DNA from: Dugong dugon
Taxonomy: Eukaryota > Chordata > Mammalia > Sirenia > Dugongidae
Direction: 5' to 3'
Assembly (NCBI GenBank): GCA_030035585.1
Contig: CM057472.1
Span: 92,129,601-92,193,600, forward strand
DNA: 64,000 nt
A model generated the notes under the pieces. It was not told where the DNA came from. It did no database searches and saw only the letters and a list, made by a program, of their open reading frames with translations. Below, in pieces: positions 23,385 through 34,907 of the stretch; the first letter of the stretch is position 1; every line of letters starts with the position of its first letter. A program made the translations under genes and the position numbers.

Positions 23385-23932
23385 AATGGGGGCTCGTAAA
23401 TCCTTATACCGGGTATATTGAAGAGGCCCTGTTTGAGAATGTGACTTGACTTAAGGTGCAGAAAAGCAATGATTTTTATGTTGTGAGGATTTTCTGTTGT
23501 TGGCAAAGAGCAGAGAGCCCTACTGCCTGAAGTAAAATGGGTAAATGGGCCTTGTTTGGAATATTTGTCACTAGACTGCCCACATAGTGAAGAAGGTGTG
23601 ATGCTATAGAGAACTGACCTGCTCTGAAGAACAAACCAAAAATATCCCCCAAAGTCTTATTAAAACTAAACAATAGTTTAACTAGTAAAGAATGTCTGCC
23701 TTGAACGTTATGCTTTTAAGATCTGTCTATACAGGATCAAATTGATAACAGACACTTGAAAGGTTAGATAGGAAACTAAGGGGGCAGTGAGTTTATGCTA
23801 ATGGGGAAGGAACAACATAGAAAAGGAGGGTGAGGATGGTTGTGATGTCACTGAATTGTACATGTAGAAACTGATGAACTGGTTTATATTCGGCTGTGTA
23901 TATTCTCAACAACAATAAAAAAATCAACTTTT
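23385..23932 (+). mobile_element. L1 3' UTR of another subfamily
   Basis: The last ~100 bases ('gatgtcactgaattgtacatgtagaaactgatgaac...ctgtgtatattctc', then 'aacaacaataaaaaaa') are homologous to module B inside the 3' UTR of L1 copies 1 and 2. The upstream ~450 bp ('gaagtaaaatgggtaaatgggccttgtttggaat') carries no ORF. I infer the 3' end of an L1 subfamily in which module B is the true end. Confidence 0.55.
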
Positions 23933-24093
23933 TGAATCTAAAGATATAGCTTCAAAAATATAAAGCAAAAATGTTTAAATCAAAAAAAGAAAAATCTGAA
24001 AACATAAGAGATGGCAAAATACCTCTTTCAGAAGCTAATGGTTGCAAAAAATTCATAAGAGTATAAAATATTTTTAAAATAAAATTAAATAAG

Positions 24094-24735
24094 TTGTAGT
24101 TGTTGTTAGATGCTATGCAGTCAGTTCCAACTCACAGCAGCTCTAAGTATGACAGAACAAAACACTGCCATCTTCACAACAGTTGCTATATTCAAGTCCA
24201 TTGTTGCAGCCACTATGTCCATCCAGCTCCTTGAGGGTTTTCCTCTTTTTTGCTGACCCTCTACTTTACCAAGCATGATGTCCTTCTCCAGGGACTGGTC
24301 CCTCCTGATAACATGTCCAAAGTATGTGAGATGAAGTCATCCTCATTCTTGCTTCTAGGGAGCATTCTGGCTTTACATCTTCCAGAACAGATTTATTCGT
24401 TCTCTTGGCAGTCCATGACATATTCAATATTCTTGCCAACACCGTAATTCAAAGGCATCAATTATTCTTTGGTCTTCCTTATTCATTGTCAACCTTTCAC
24501 ATGAATATGAAGTGATTGAAAATATGTTCCACTGCTACTCTTAAGGTTCTCACTAGCCTTTTTGGGGGGCAGGGGGTGGGGGAGGAGACTGTCAGGTCCT
24601 TCTTCCTAGTCTGTCTTAGTCAGGAAGCTCAGCTGAAACCTGTCCACCATGTGTGACACTGATGGTATTTGAAATACCTGTGGCATAGCTTCCAACATCG
24701 CGTAACTCTCAAGACTACACAGTACAACAAAATGA
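24094..24735 (-). mobile_element. Internally deleted RTE (BovB-like): 5' UTR joined to 3' end
   Basis: On the minus strand, 24735-24525 matches the RTE 5' UTR seen at 14088-13880 ('ccagactaagacagactagg', 'ctgaaacctg'). At about 24520 it switches to the far 3' part of the ORF. Frames there give IDAFELRCW-like words and, lower down, the 'acatgttatcaggaggga' segment encoding the FGHVIRR-type C-terminus. It ends in the 3' block and 'ctaacaacaacaac'. The endonuclease and reverse transcriptase core are missing. It could be a post-insertion deletion or a non-autonomous form mobilised in trans. Confidence 0.75.
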
Positions 24736-24803
24736 CAGACAGATAGATAGGTGAGTAGGTAGAAATAAGTAGGTAGGTAGAGACATAGATACAGATAAAG
24801 AAA
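24736..24803. repeat. Imperfect GATA/GTAG tetranucleotide repeat
   Basis: Runs of gata, gtag and agat units next to the RTE 5' end. Confidence 0.7.
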
Positions 24804-25084
24804 TCCATATAGTCTTCCACCTAACCAATCAGTTTATATATTCCATTTCATTGAAATTTGCAAAAAATGACTTCATACTAAGTCAAAGAATTAACTTCTA
24901 ATACATTTAAAAGAACATTAATCATTATCTCTGACTTCAAGGCAATTAAATTAGGACATAGAAGAAAAAAAATTATATAAACTACTCATCAATCTATAAA
25001 GAAATTATTTAGAAGCATATAAAATGATTACACAGCAAGAAGTTAAGGATTATTAAAAGTGATCCTTTGGGGCAAAATATCTAA

Positions 25085-25720
25085 AAAGATAATTTACACA
25101 AAAGGACAAAGACTTTTTTTTTTGAAGAGGTATCTTTCACACATTAGTTTTTTCAAATTCCTATACTACCAAGTGTTGCAGTGCATTGGAGCAGTGAAAT
25201 TCTGATACATAGATAATTGAATGAAATTTAGCATCACCATTTTGGAAAGGAAATATAACCATATCTTGTAAAAGTGAAGATGAGCACACCCTACAATCTG
25301 GACATATATCTTACATGACCTCTATTTTTGTGCACAGGGAGACAGCTTCAAGAATATTCCTTTTAGTATGTTTAGAATGTATACAAAATCTTCAAAAACC
25401 AAAATGTCAACTAACCAAGGAATTCATAAATACTATGAAATGTTCGTGAAGTTTAATACTAATCAGCAGTTGAAGTTAATGAACTAGAACTGCATGAATC
25501 AAATGTAAAAATCATGAAACAATGTGCAGTGAAAATAAGCAAGTTCTGGAATGATAACTACTACAGTATGAACACATTTATAAAAAATTTAAAAACATAC
25601 AAGCAATATTGTTGATTACTATATATGCATTCAAGGATTAAAGCACAACAAATTCAGACTAGCAATTACATTTTTTCTGGAGTAAGCTAAGGAATAACTT
25701 TAGGGAATTGTACCCACGAA
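25085..25720 (+). mobile_element. Old L1 (L1M type) end of ORF2 and 3' part
   Basis: The words follow the end of L1 ORF2: 'gtgaaattctgatac', 'caccattttggaaagg', 'gtgaagatgagcacaccctac', 'gtgcacagggagacagcttcaagaatattcc', 'aaaaaccaaaatgtcaac', 'gtgaaaataagcaagttctgg'. It is heavily mutated. Confidence 0.65.
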
Positions 25721-25806
25721 GTTTTAACCGTATTTGTAAGATTTTATTTATTAAAAATAACATATTGTAAGATAAAGATATTTGAAGCAAATACAGCAAC
25801 ATATCA

Positions 25807-25917
25807 TAAACATAACGATCGTGAGAATAGTGCAGGACCAGGCAGTGTTTCATTCTGTTGCACGTAGGGTAGCTCTGAGTTGGAACTGACTTGATGGCAC
25901 CTAACAACAACAACAAT
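25807..25917 (+). mobile_element. 5'-truncated RTE tail with TSD
   Basis: Only the last ~110 bp of the RTE: 'gtgcaggaccaggcagtgtttcattctgttg', 'gagttggaactgacttgatggcacctaac', (AAC)n. Flanked by agcaacatatca (25795-25806) and agcagcatatca (25918-25929), a TSD with one mismatch. Confidence 0.85.
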
Positions 25918-26199
25918 AGCAGCATATCAAGATTTATTAAGCTGGATGGAGAGTAAACTGTTGTTTATCATCTTAGTCTCGTAGATTTTGTGGAGGGAAA
26001 ATATTTATGATTCAAGTAAATAAAATTGACTAAGAACATACTAGGAGATTAAGACTGAACCGTGAGACCACGGTCCCATAACTCCTTGTATGGTTCAAAG
26101 ACATGGGGTAATTTTATAGGGTCACATACAATAGTCCATATATTCTGGTGTATTTGCTACTCAGTTTATCATTGGGGTCAGGTTTGTGGAAGACAAGTT

Positions 26200-26580
26200 T
26201 AACCATTTTGTTTTTATAATATACTTTATTTTTCAGAAAAAAAATTTCAGAAAATGCATACATTTTCCCTTCTAGAAATTGTATAGCTTTGCATCTTACA
26301 TTTAGGTCTATGATCATTTTGAGGTAATTTTTTGTGAAAGATAGAAACTCTGTGTCTAGATTCCTTTTTTTTGTGTGTGTGTTACGTAGATTTCCATTTG
26401 TTCCAGTACAATTTGTTGAAAAGGAAGTTTTATCATTTATTAAACAGTCTGACTTCAATAAGTTACAAACATGAAAAAGTTTTTGTTTTCTTTTTTCCTC
26501 CAAGACAAAATGATCATACATTTTGGTGTGTCTGGGATGGTTTATACTACAATAGTTTACCTATCATAGATTAATTAACC
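26200..26580 (-). mobile_element. Old L1 ORF2 fragment, antisense
   Basis: 'gctttgcatcttacatttaggtctatgatcattttgaggtaa', 'gatttccatttgttccagtacaatttgttgaaaagg' is the reverse complement of the L1 ORF2 region that copy 2 shows at about 36960-37115. Confidence 0.65.
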
Positions 26581-27533
26581 CTTAATTATTCCTAGCTCCC
26601 TCTCACTCTCATTCTTAAAGCACTACCGATTTGGAAGACAAATTATGAAGACAATCTATTTAAAAAGATGTTTAGATAAATGCAGACTCTATAACCTCCG
26701 GGATATTTCTTAATGTAAAAAATTCCAGAAGAGTTTAAAACTTCAATCTCAAGTCTAATATAACCCTTCCCTCCTTCCTTGCCCTCATCTCTGTCTAAGC
26801 TAACAATCTGTGTGGGACCTCGGTGGGGTATGTGTCTCTCTTCCCGTCTCTTCTGGTTCTGCTATGTTGAAGTGTGAGAAGAGTGGGAAAACAGAATCTG
26901 AGAATCATAGTAGACTACTCTGGAACGTAGTGACTTCTTTAGGTGAGATTTACTGGGCATTGAAATCCAGTTCCACTTCGTTGTTGGGGCCTGGTGTGTG
27001 TTGTTCATGGAATCATTACTGGTATTATGCAGCATCTCACCAAGACACTGTTCCCTGAAGTGGGAAATTCTTTCTAGTTAAACATCATTTAATGATGACT
27101 GAGAGGCCAGAGTAGCAGGGGCAGAGAATATTCAAAACTTCTCCTTCCTCGTCTTTCATTTCAGGATAACAGCAAAGGTCAACTTGAACATCCTGTTAAC
27201 AGCCATGATTGCATGACAAAATAGGACAGAGAAGATGATTTGAGGTCACCTGCTACATTCTCAAGCCATAACAGTGTTGCAGCTTGCAGGGAATTCCTCT
27301 GTGGCCTACCAGATCATAGAATTTATCTTGCAACTTATTAATTTAACAAGCAAGAAAGGTCTGACTTTACTCCCTGCCACTACATGGAGGAATAGCTCCT
27401 CTCTCAGAATAAGAAGCATGAGCACTCACAAAGTAAAAAATGTAAATTCAAAATTCTGTTTGGACATTAATTAAACAAAGTTCTAGTTTGCTTGTCTTTA
27501 TTTTTTATTTTTATTTATTTTTTTTATGCCTTA
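26581..27533. other. No recognised feature
   Basis: Mixed composition. Open frames at 26810-27058 and 27274-27474 lack domains and codon bias. Confidence 0.5.
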
Positions 27534-27546
27534 ATGATTCTCTATT

Positions 27547-27690
27547 GGAGCCCTGGTTGTGCAGTGGTTAAGAGCTTGGCTACTGATCAAAAAACTGGCA
27601 TTTCAAATCCACCAGCCTCTCCTTGGAAACCCTATGGGGCAGTTGGAATCGACCCTATGGAGTTGGAATCGACTCAACGGCAACGAGTAT
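27547..27690 (+). mobile_element. AfroSINE with perfect 13-bp TSD
   Basis: Flanked by atgattctctatt at 27534-27546 and 27691-27703. The 3' half is rearranged: 'gttggaatcgac' occurs twice, at about 27643 and 27663, replacing the 'ctactctgtcctatagggtcgc' stretch. The T-rich tail is missing. Confidence 0.93.
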
Positions 27691-27703
27691 ATGATTCTCT
27701 ATT

Positions 27704-28514
27704 AGCATAAATAGGAAAGTGTTGACTGTTTTTTTAACTTCCTAAGATAAAGACACATCTGAGTATTAAAAGCAATTATACCTTTAGATATTTAGACAGG
27801 AAAAGGACATTCATTTCATTGGGTAAAAGATTTTGCATCATATATGAGAAATCTCTACCGTCTTACCAGCTATCAGGAAAAAATAAAATCCTGAGTAATT
27901 GCCAATCTCTGTTATGTTGGGAATTAGTTATGGGGAGACCATCTAGGGCACAGGTTACATGAAGGCTTTTAGTAGTTCCATTCAGTGATTCTTCTTTGTA
28001 GATTCTGACTGTTAAGTCCTAGACAGACTTGGCTAGAGAAAATTGGCGTCTTCCTTGATAGAATAATTTTCTGTGTAAAATTCAATAAAGAACAAAATAA
28101 TATCATAACAGTAAATTTAGTACCATGGATGTAGAAAGAGAAACTGTCTGACTACCTTAGCTAATTACCGTTAATCTTCAGTAAACAAGCACATTGTTTT
28201 TAAACTAGAGTAGTCTCTGTTGACTGATCGTGACCATTATCTTTAATAAACTGATATCAATTAGTGGTTACCTTTTTTGATTTTAATAAAATATGTGTAG
28301 TAATATATATATTTTCTATAAATTGAAATGGCTTCTTATATCTTTTACATAGAAAATTCTTAAAAATACATTAATTAAATGAATTATTTTTTGATATAAG
28401 AACTTAAAAACAATACATCGGTTTTTCAATTATTTGCCGAAGATATTATGTCATTTAAAAACTTATGGCCTATTTATTTATCCATTATAAAAGCTATAAT
28501 GTAAATGAGATTTT
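27704..28514. other. AT-rich sequence, nothing recognised
   Basis: No repeat or gene was recognised. Confidence 0.55.
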
Positions 28515-28620
28515 ATTAATTATAATTATATTTATATATTTATAATATATCTATATTTATATATTGATATAAATATATTTATAATTATATATAATTATTA
28601 ATTATAATTTTATTATATTA
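28515..28620. repeat. TATAAT-rich low-complexity block
   Basis: Almost pure A/T with repeated 'ataattat' and 'atatttat' words, some palindromic. Confidence 0.85.
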
Positions 28621-28717
28621 AAATATTTCCTAATATAACCAGAGTTTTAAAAAATATTATTGGAATAGATAGTTGAGTTTTACCCTTCATTCCCCAATAG
28701 GAAACAAAGCTCAGTGT

Positions 28718-28759
28718 GTGTGTATATATATATGTATATATATATACACATATATAATA
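28718..28759. repeat. (TG)n/(TA)n microsatellite
   Basis: 'tgtgtgtgtatatata' passing into TA repeats and ending 'cacatatataat'. It forms the upstream edge of the next SINE's target site. Confidence 0.85.
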
Positions 28760-28765
28760 AAAGTA

Positions 28766-28979
28766 GAGCTCCTGGGTCGCACCTACAGTTAAGAACTCAA
28801 CTACTAGCTGCTGAAATGGTGGTGGTTCAAACCCACCCAAAGGCACCTCACAAGACAGGCCTGACAATCTGTTTCAAAAAGTCACAGCCTTGAAAACCCT
28901 AGGGAACAGTTCAACTCTGTACACATAGGATCACCATGAGTCACAACCTCCTGACAAAATTAACAACAATAACAACAAC
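28766..28979 (+). mobile_element. Long-form AfroSINE with perfect TSD
   Basis: This is the longer AfroSINE variant, with an extra 'gcacctcacaagacaggcctgacaatctgtttc' block between the tRNA-like head and the 3' part. It ends 'aacaacaataacaacaac'. The TSD ataataaaagta (28754-28765, 28980-28991) is exact. Copies with the same block are at 59129 and 60233. Confidence 0.9.
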
Positions 28980-28991
28980 ATAATAAAAGTA

Positions 28992-30157
28992 ATACTTAAG
29001 CTAGTCATAAGAAATACTATATTTATATATAGTCTTCCATGTCCGCATATACACACGTTTACTCATTTGCAACTGAAAATAGATTTAAAAATCTCTTGAA
29101 TTAAATATATATATTTACATATATATACATATACATATTTATTAGTGGAGGAAATTTTAACACTCCTTGAGTTTAAATAAAGTGCCTTATTTTAAGAACA
29201 TTTTACTTCGTGTATGTTCAAAGGAAAAAAAAAAGATTTCCAACAAGTACAATAGGGTATTTAGGCAGGACAGAAAATATAATGGCAAATAGACACAGAA
29301 ATTCTGCCTGAAAATATGCTGGAGACTGAGCATTTTCAGTCTTCCCATTTTCTTGTGATAAATAGCTCTTTGTAATGGTCTTTTTCGGACAATGCCTTAG
29401 AGTGGTGTAAACTAAGGACAGATGAAAAAAAACGGCTGGAGTTCATCAGTTTCTTCAACTCCCATCACAGGCTGTTGGAATACTAGTGCTTCCTGCATTT
29501 TCTTTTGACTGCAATTATACAGGTGGAAAATTGTATTCCACACCTGTTCTACTGCTGCTGCATTGCATACACTTAGGAATGTGTGGGTTTATCATCATTT
29601 ATTAATTACTTAATCAATAAACTCTGTAAATGGTGACCATAATTATCCCAGAAGGTCATTGAAATAAAGGAATGTAAGGTCCCAGGGCGTTGAAGCTCAG
29701 GTTCACATCTATTTATCTGCAGCTACATGACAAGATACTATTTTTTATTTCTGCCTTGAATTTCAAATTAACAGCAGGCTGAAAAGATTTTGTTGAAGAA
29801 TGAGTCCGTAATAAAGGGATTTACTTCTTTTCTCTTGGAGTTGTTTCATTGCTGCCATTGATGTGGATTAATGGGACACGTGTATCTTAAGGGATATGCT
29901 GCCCTTTGACTATCCTCTCTTTGCAGTTATGTTAGGATCACATTTATGTCTTGCATTTCACAACACTCAAGAGTCAATTAAGTATTTTAGAAACTATGTA
30001 TTCTATATATAGAAAGTTAATAAAACAGAGTAAGAAACAGTGTACCCAGTGTGTTTCCAGTTATGGGAGAATGACTCTATATACCTTATTTTTTGCTCTG
30101 CTTTCCTGATATTCTGTATATAGAATACCCACGAAAAATGGAAAAAAAAAAAAAAAC
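28992..30157. other. AT-rich sequence, nothing recognised
   Basis: TA-rich low complexity occurs at about 29104-29140 and an A-run at 30139-30154. No gene or named repeat. Confidence 0.5.
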
Positions 30158-30316
30158 CCCACCGCCATACAGTTGATTCTGACTCTTAGAGACCCTATAG
30201 GACAGTGTAGAAATGCCCCATAGTGTTTCCAGTGCTGTAAAGCTTTATGAAAGTAAACTGCTACGTTTCTCCTGTGGAGCGACTGGTGGGTTTTTTTTTT
30301 TTTTTTTTTTTTTTTT
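30158..30316 (-). mobile_element. AfroSINE 3' part, antisense, ending in a long T-run
   Basis: 'aaccccaccgccatacagttgattctgactcttagagaccctatagg' to 'ctcctgtggagcgactggtggg' is the reverse complement of the SINE 3' portion. It breaks into a run of about 25 T (30291-30316) instead of the SINE head. The words after the T-run recur at about 33199-33230. Confidence 0.8.
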
Positions 30317-32025
30317 TCATTTTAGCTTGATGATCTTCTTTAGGATTTTATTTTTTTACATTCAAATTTGGACATTAACACAATATTTGAAAATTGATTT
30401 GGAACATGTAATTTTCTTCTTCAGGTCTGAGAAAGTCGAAAGAAATAGTACTTGTAAGGTAGTGAGAAATAACCTGATTTGTTGGTTGTGCAATGTTTGT
30501 TGGCAGACCCTTCACAGATCTCCATGAGTGTTTTTCATCTTGAAATACTTACAAATGCTGATAAATAACATCTAAAAACTTGCGAACTCACTTTCTGTCC
30601 TTCGATGCTGCATCTTTACAGTTCGTTGAACTACTGTTGATTCCAACAGTGCCGAGAGCGATCTCAAAGAACAGGATACAAATACAAGGGTATGCTCAAT
30701 CTGAAGACACATCTGGGTTCACTGTGCACAGGACAGGACCAGATATGTCATGAGTCACGTGATTATAGTGCCCACGTTCTTATTTGGTTGACCAGAGAGA
30801 ACTGAATGTGAGTTTATGTCTGATTGATCCAAAATGAAGAGGGAAATATAATATTGTTATACAAAACTTATAAAATATGCATTGTATTTCTTTGTGGAAT
30901 TGTTCAACTCCCATATCAATAGCACCACTTCTCATCAAGCAAGTTTGTTTTGCTAGTCATAATGATACTAATCAATTTCTTAAAAGAAAGTCAGTCTGAA
31001 GGGAAATGGAAAATAAAATACATTTATGTAATCTTTATTATCTAAGTATTAATTTAACTTATTTCCTCAAGGAATTGTTCAATTTCCTTACGTGGAGATA
31101 AGTAAATATGCCGATAAAATGTAGATGTAATGTTCTGATAAACGCCCTTTGTTGCTTTCTTGGAAGATGAATTTACAAACGCACTTGTTACAAAACAGAA
31201 ACACATTTTGCACAATAAATAAATACTGAAGTTTTTGTCTTCTTAAAGTGCCTAATACCTCATTTATTAACATACATAGAGTAATATAATTTTGTCCCAC
31301 TCAACAGACAATAAAAAACAAAACTCACTTGATGCATAAATTAAAATTTTCCGTGTTAGTTAACTGTTAATATTTCCAGTAATTTTTGGATGTTTGCTAT
31401 GTTAGTATTGTATTATTACCCATGTTAGTATTATATTAAGTGTATGCTAGATTTTGTCCATGTCTGTGCCAAACATATTTTAATGCTAAAGTTATAAATA
31501 CCATTGTTTACAAAACTTAGGACTTAACTGTGTACCTAAATGCTATACAGTTAAAAAGTAACTTCCTTGACTTTGTTGCAATCGTGAACTTATTCAAGTT
31601 CCCTTGCTTTTATGTGTTATCTTGTACAAGTTTCCATTGACTGTTTACCAGGACATGCACAAAAGCATACCCCTGTGTTTGTATCATGGCAAAGAACATT
31701 ACTGGTCCTTCTGGCTGGAGTTGCTGGATCAGCAGACATGGATGTGCAAGAAGGTTCTCTCAAAATTGATTAGAGACCTGTTATCTATTAATATAATCCA
31801 TCCTTGCCCAGTAACCTCTCATGTTGGATCTGGTTGCATATTGGGTGAATGTAGCAAGGGTTAGACTAGACAGTCCACCTCTACCTCTTGTTTATTAGAA
31901 AGAAATAGTATACTCCTAAGATACCTGCCGAGATGAGCTTCAATAACACAGGAGGGGTCTATAGGAGACATATGTCAGCGAAGGTGTTGAAGTGGTACGA
32001 GTCATAGCTTAAACAACCTTCTGCA
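30317..32025. other. AT-rich sequence, nothing recognised
   Basis: The first ~35 bases ('cattttagcttgatgatcttctttagga') match 33199-33230 and probably come from an antisense L1 ORF1 end. Beyond that, no gene or named repeat. Confidence 0.5.
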
Positions 32026-32375
32026 ATTATGATGTTGGTGAACAATATTGACTATACCATGGACTGCCAGAAGAACAAACAAGCCTGTCTTGGAAGAAGT
32101 ATAGCCAGAGTACTCCTTGGAAGCGAGGAGGGTGACACTTTGTCTCATGTACTTTGGACATGTTATTAGGAGGTACAAGTCCTTAGAGAAGTACTAAGGA
32201 CTTTTGAGGTAGATGGTCAGTGAAAAAGAAGAAGACCCTTGGATTGACACAGTGGCTGCAACAATGGGCTCAAACGCAGCAACAATTATGAGGATAAGCC
32301 AGGACCTGACAGTGTTTCTTTCTGTTGTAGATAGGGTCACTATGAGTTGGAACCATGGATCAGGTGCACCTTAGT
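32026..32375 (+). mobile_element. RTE (BovB-like) LINE, 3' end of ORF and tail
   Basis: 'ccatggactgccagaagaacaaacaagcctgtcttggaagaag' is the RTE C-terminal coding part. It is followed by 'gtactttggacatgttattaggagg' (FGHVIRR-type motif), 'gattgacacagtggctgcaac' and 'gggtcactatgagttggaacc'. Frameshifts and stops are present. The (AAC)n tail is lost. Confidence 0.8.
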
Positions 32376-32384
32376 CCTCAAAGT

Positions 32385-33360
32385 GACATCTCTGCTTTTT
32401 AACATTTTGCTCTAAAGTGAGTCTCTTGTAGATACACATATTACACATATTAGGATTTTTTTTTTAATCATCTGTCTATTCCTGTCTTTTGATTAGAGTT
32501 TAATATATTTATATTTATTGTAATTGCTGATAAAAAAATTACTTCTGCCTTTTTCTATTTGGTTTATATTATATATGTATTACACATTTTTACATTTCTC
32601 TATTCATTCTACACTGCCTTCTTTTTTAAGTAGATATTTTCTAGTGTATCATATTTCTTTTCCATTGTCATTTATTTTACTATGTGTTTTTTAGTTATTT
32701 TCTTAGTGGTTGCCCTGGAGATTACAATTAATACTTTAATTCATGACAATTTAGTTTGGATTAGCACCAACCTAAGGGGCCCTGGTGGTGTAATGGTAAA
32801 GAACTAAGGCTGCTAACCAAAAGGTTGGCAGTTCAAATCCACCAGCCACTCCTTGAAAAACCTTTGGGATAGTTCTACTCTGTCCTATAGGGTCGTTATG
32901 AGTTGAAATTGACTAGATGGACTGGGTTTTTGGTTTTTAATTTCAATACTCTGCAAAAAATTTGGCTTCTATTTATTTCTTACTTTTTATGTTGTTATTG
33001 TCAAAAAATATATATTTATACATTGTGTACTCATCCATATATGTATTTTTTTAATTATGTTGTCTTTTAAATCAGATTGGAAAAAGAGTTAAAGGCAAAA
33101 GTTTCATATGTTTTCTTTTATATATACCTGTGTAATCACCTCTACTGGTTCTCTTTATTTCTTTGTGTAGATTCAGATTATCTAGGGTTTTTTTTTTTCA
33201 TTTTAGCTTGATGATTTTCTTTAGGATTTTTTTTTTTTTGTAGAGCAGGTAAGCTAGCAAAGAAATCTCCTCATTTTCCTTTTTCAGAGAATGTCTTAAT
33301 TTCTTCATTTTTTAAGGATAGTTTTGCTTTTAGATATTAGGGACACTTCAATTGTTAAAC
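32385..33360 (-). mobile_element. Old L1, antisense, ORF1-ORF2 junction region, split by a SINE
   Basis: 'aaagtgagtctcttgtagatacacat', 'aatcatctgtctattcctgtcttttgat', 'ttagttattttcttagtggttgccctggagattacaatta' and, after the SINE, 'cattttagcttgatgattttctttagga' follow the reverse complement of the start of ORF2 and then the end of ORF1. Interrupted at 32776-32938. Confidence 0.65.
32776..32938 (+). mobile_element. AfroSINE inserted in old L1
   Basis: Complete from 'ggggccctggtggtg' to 'gggtttttggtttt'. A clear TSD is not visible. Confidence 0.92.
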
Positions 33361-34034
33361 TTTGGAAATATGTTTTTTTTTTTTTTAAATATAAAGATGA
33401 TATGTAAATCAGAAAATGCAAATGAATTAATAACACTCTTTTTACATGCTGTTTTGGTGGGGCCATGTTCCCTGGACTGAAACTTTAATGCCTACCTGTT
33501 GGTGCAAATCGGACACTAGTGTTACTATAAATATTTAAATGGCATCTGCTTTCTAAGACAGAGTGAACAATTTACATTGCAGCATTATGGACATTTCTTA
33601 TTTAGTGTATGCATGATGAAAATGAAAGGGCACATTTTAGAAGGGAAGCAAATTCACATCCTACTGCAATGTCTGCCACTGTCTTATGATGCGTTTTACG
33701 TGGACATTTTCTAGTTATTGGAGCTCTCTACTGCTGAAGTATGAACGTATTTTCTTTCTTCATTCTTCCCATTGTGCAATTCATATCCAGATTTTCACCA
33801 CGCTTTAATTACAAGTTGGAAAAAATTCTATACCTTAGGAAGCTTATTTTACAGTTTTAGGAAAATAGAGTACTGTAGAAAGCTATTCTGCACACTGGAA
33901 CAATCTGAGTCTATTAAATTTATATTTCTTCCAAAATTGCATCATTTAAAGTAGAAAAGTAGCTTAAGTAAAAAACTTAATGCTATCCATTCAGGAGGTG
34001 CTTAACAAATAAATGATGGGTTGAATATTCTACA
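33361..34034. other. No recognised feature
   Basis: A T-run near 33373-33386, otherwise ordinary AT-rich sequence. Confidence 0.5.
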
Positions 34035-34190
34035 AAAAGCAATGGTATATAGTGAAATAGACTGGGGTTAGAAGAGAATAAGGTTCCAATTCCAGTTCTA
34101 GGTGGATAGCAAACTTAAATTAGTTAACCTGTCTACACCTATTTCCTTGTCCCTAACATAAAGAAGCTGACTAGAATCACTTTTAAGCCT
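34035..34190 (+). mobile_element. MIR SINE
   Basis: 'aagcaatggtatatagtgaaatagactggggttag', 'ggttccaattccagttctaggtgg', 'aaattagttaacctgtctacacctatttccttg' match the MIR head and core in order. Confidence 0.7.
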
Positions 34191-34898
34191 TTTTGTGCCC
34201 CCCATTATAAGGACTCAAGACTCTACCCTTTAAATATCTAAACATATTTGTGTGTCTGCAAGTTTTCCTTTGGACAAGTATTGCCATTTTTAACATACAA
34301 ACTAGTATGTCCCTTTCTCCAACCTCACCTACAGTGACTGTTTCCCTTATAAATATTTAGATATTTTTTGATGTTAGTTTCTTTGGGACCTACAGTTTTC
34401 CTCCTTGCCTGTACTGGCCTTCTGAGTTATTTTGGCTGCCAGGCTTGCTGCTGTACTTGTTTACATGTCAAAGTTACTATGCTTTTAACCTCAAAGTCAC
34501 TGGTAACACTTCCAGGTCTCCGAAATCTGTTGCTCCCAGTTGCAAAGGCACATGGGATTTTTTTTTTTTTCCATTTTATGTATTTTATTTGTATCACCAC
34601 TGCTCAGGTATTTGATCAGTAAAACCGAAGAAAACCCCAACATTTTCACTGCATTTGAATTGGAGCATGTTCTTGTAGGATTCAAACTCTTTGGGTCCAT
34701 TTCATACTTACTTTTCCCAATGCCTAATCCAGCTCATTTTTGGCCACTTCCTTTTGCTAGAATAACTTATTCATTCATTCACGGTTTTTAAAATTGTCTG
34801 CCAGGCCCTATACTATCTTCATCCCGCTCATCAGCCTTTTTTCCTACTCTTTCCCTCACTCCACCCCGCTCTAGCCATGATAACCTTCTTGCTGTTTC
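34191..34898. other. No recognised feature
   Basis: Chance frames only; the ORF at 34368-34622 has no domain. It ends at the poly(T) of the antisense L1. Confidence 0.5.
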
Positions 34899-34907
34899 TT
34901 TTTTTTT

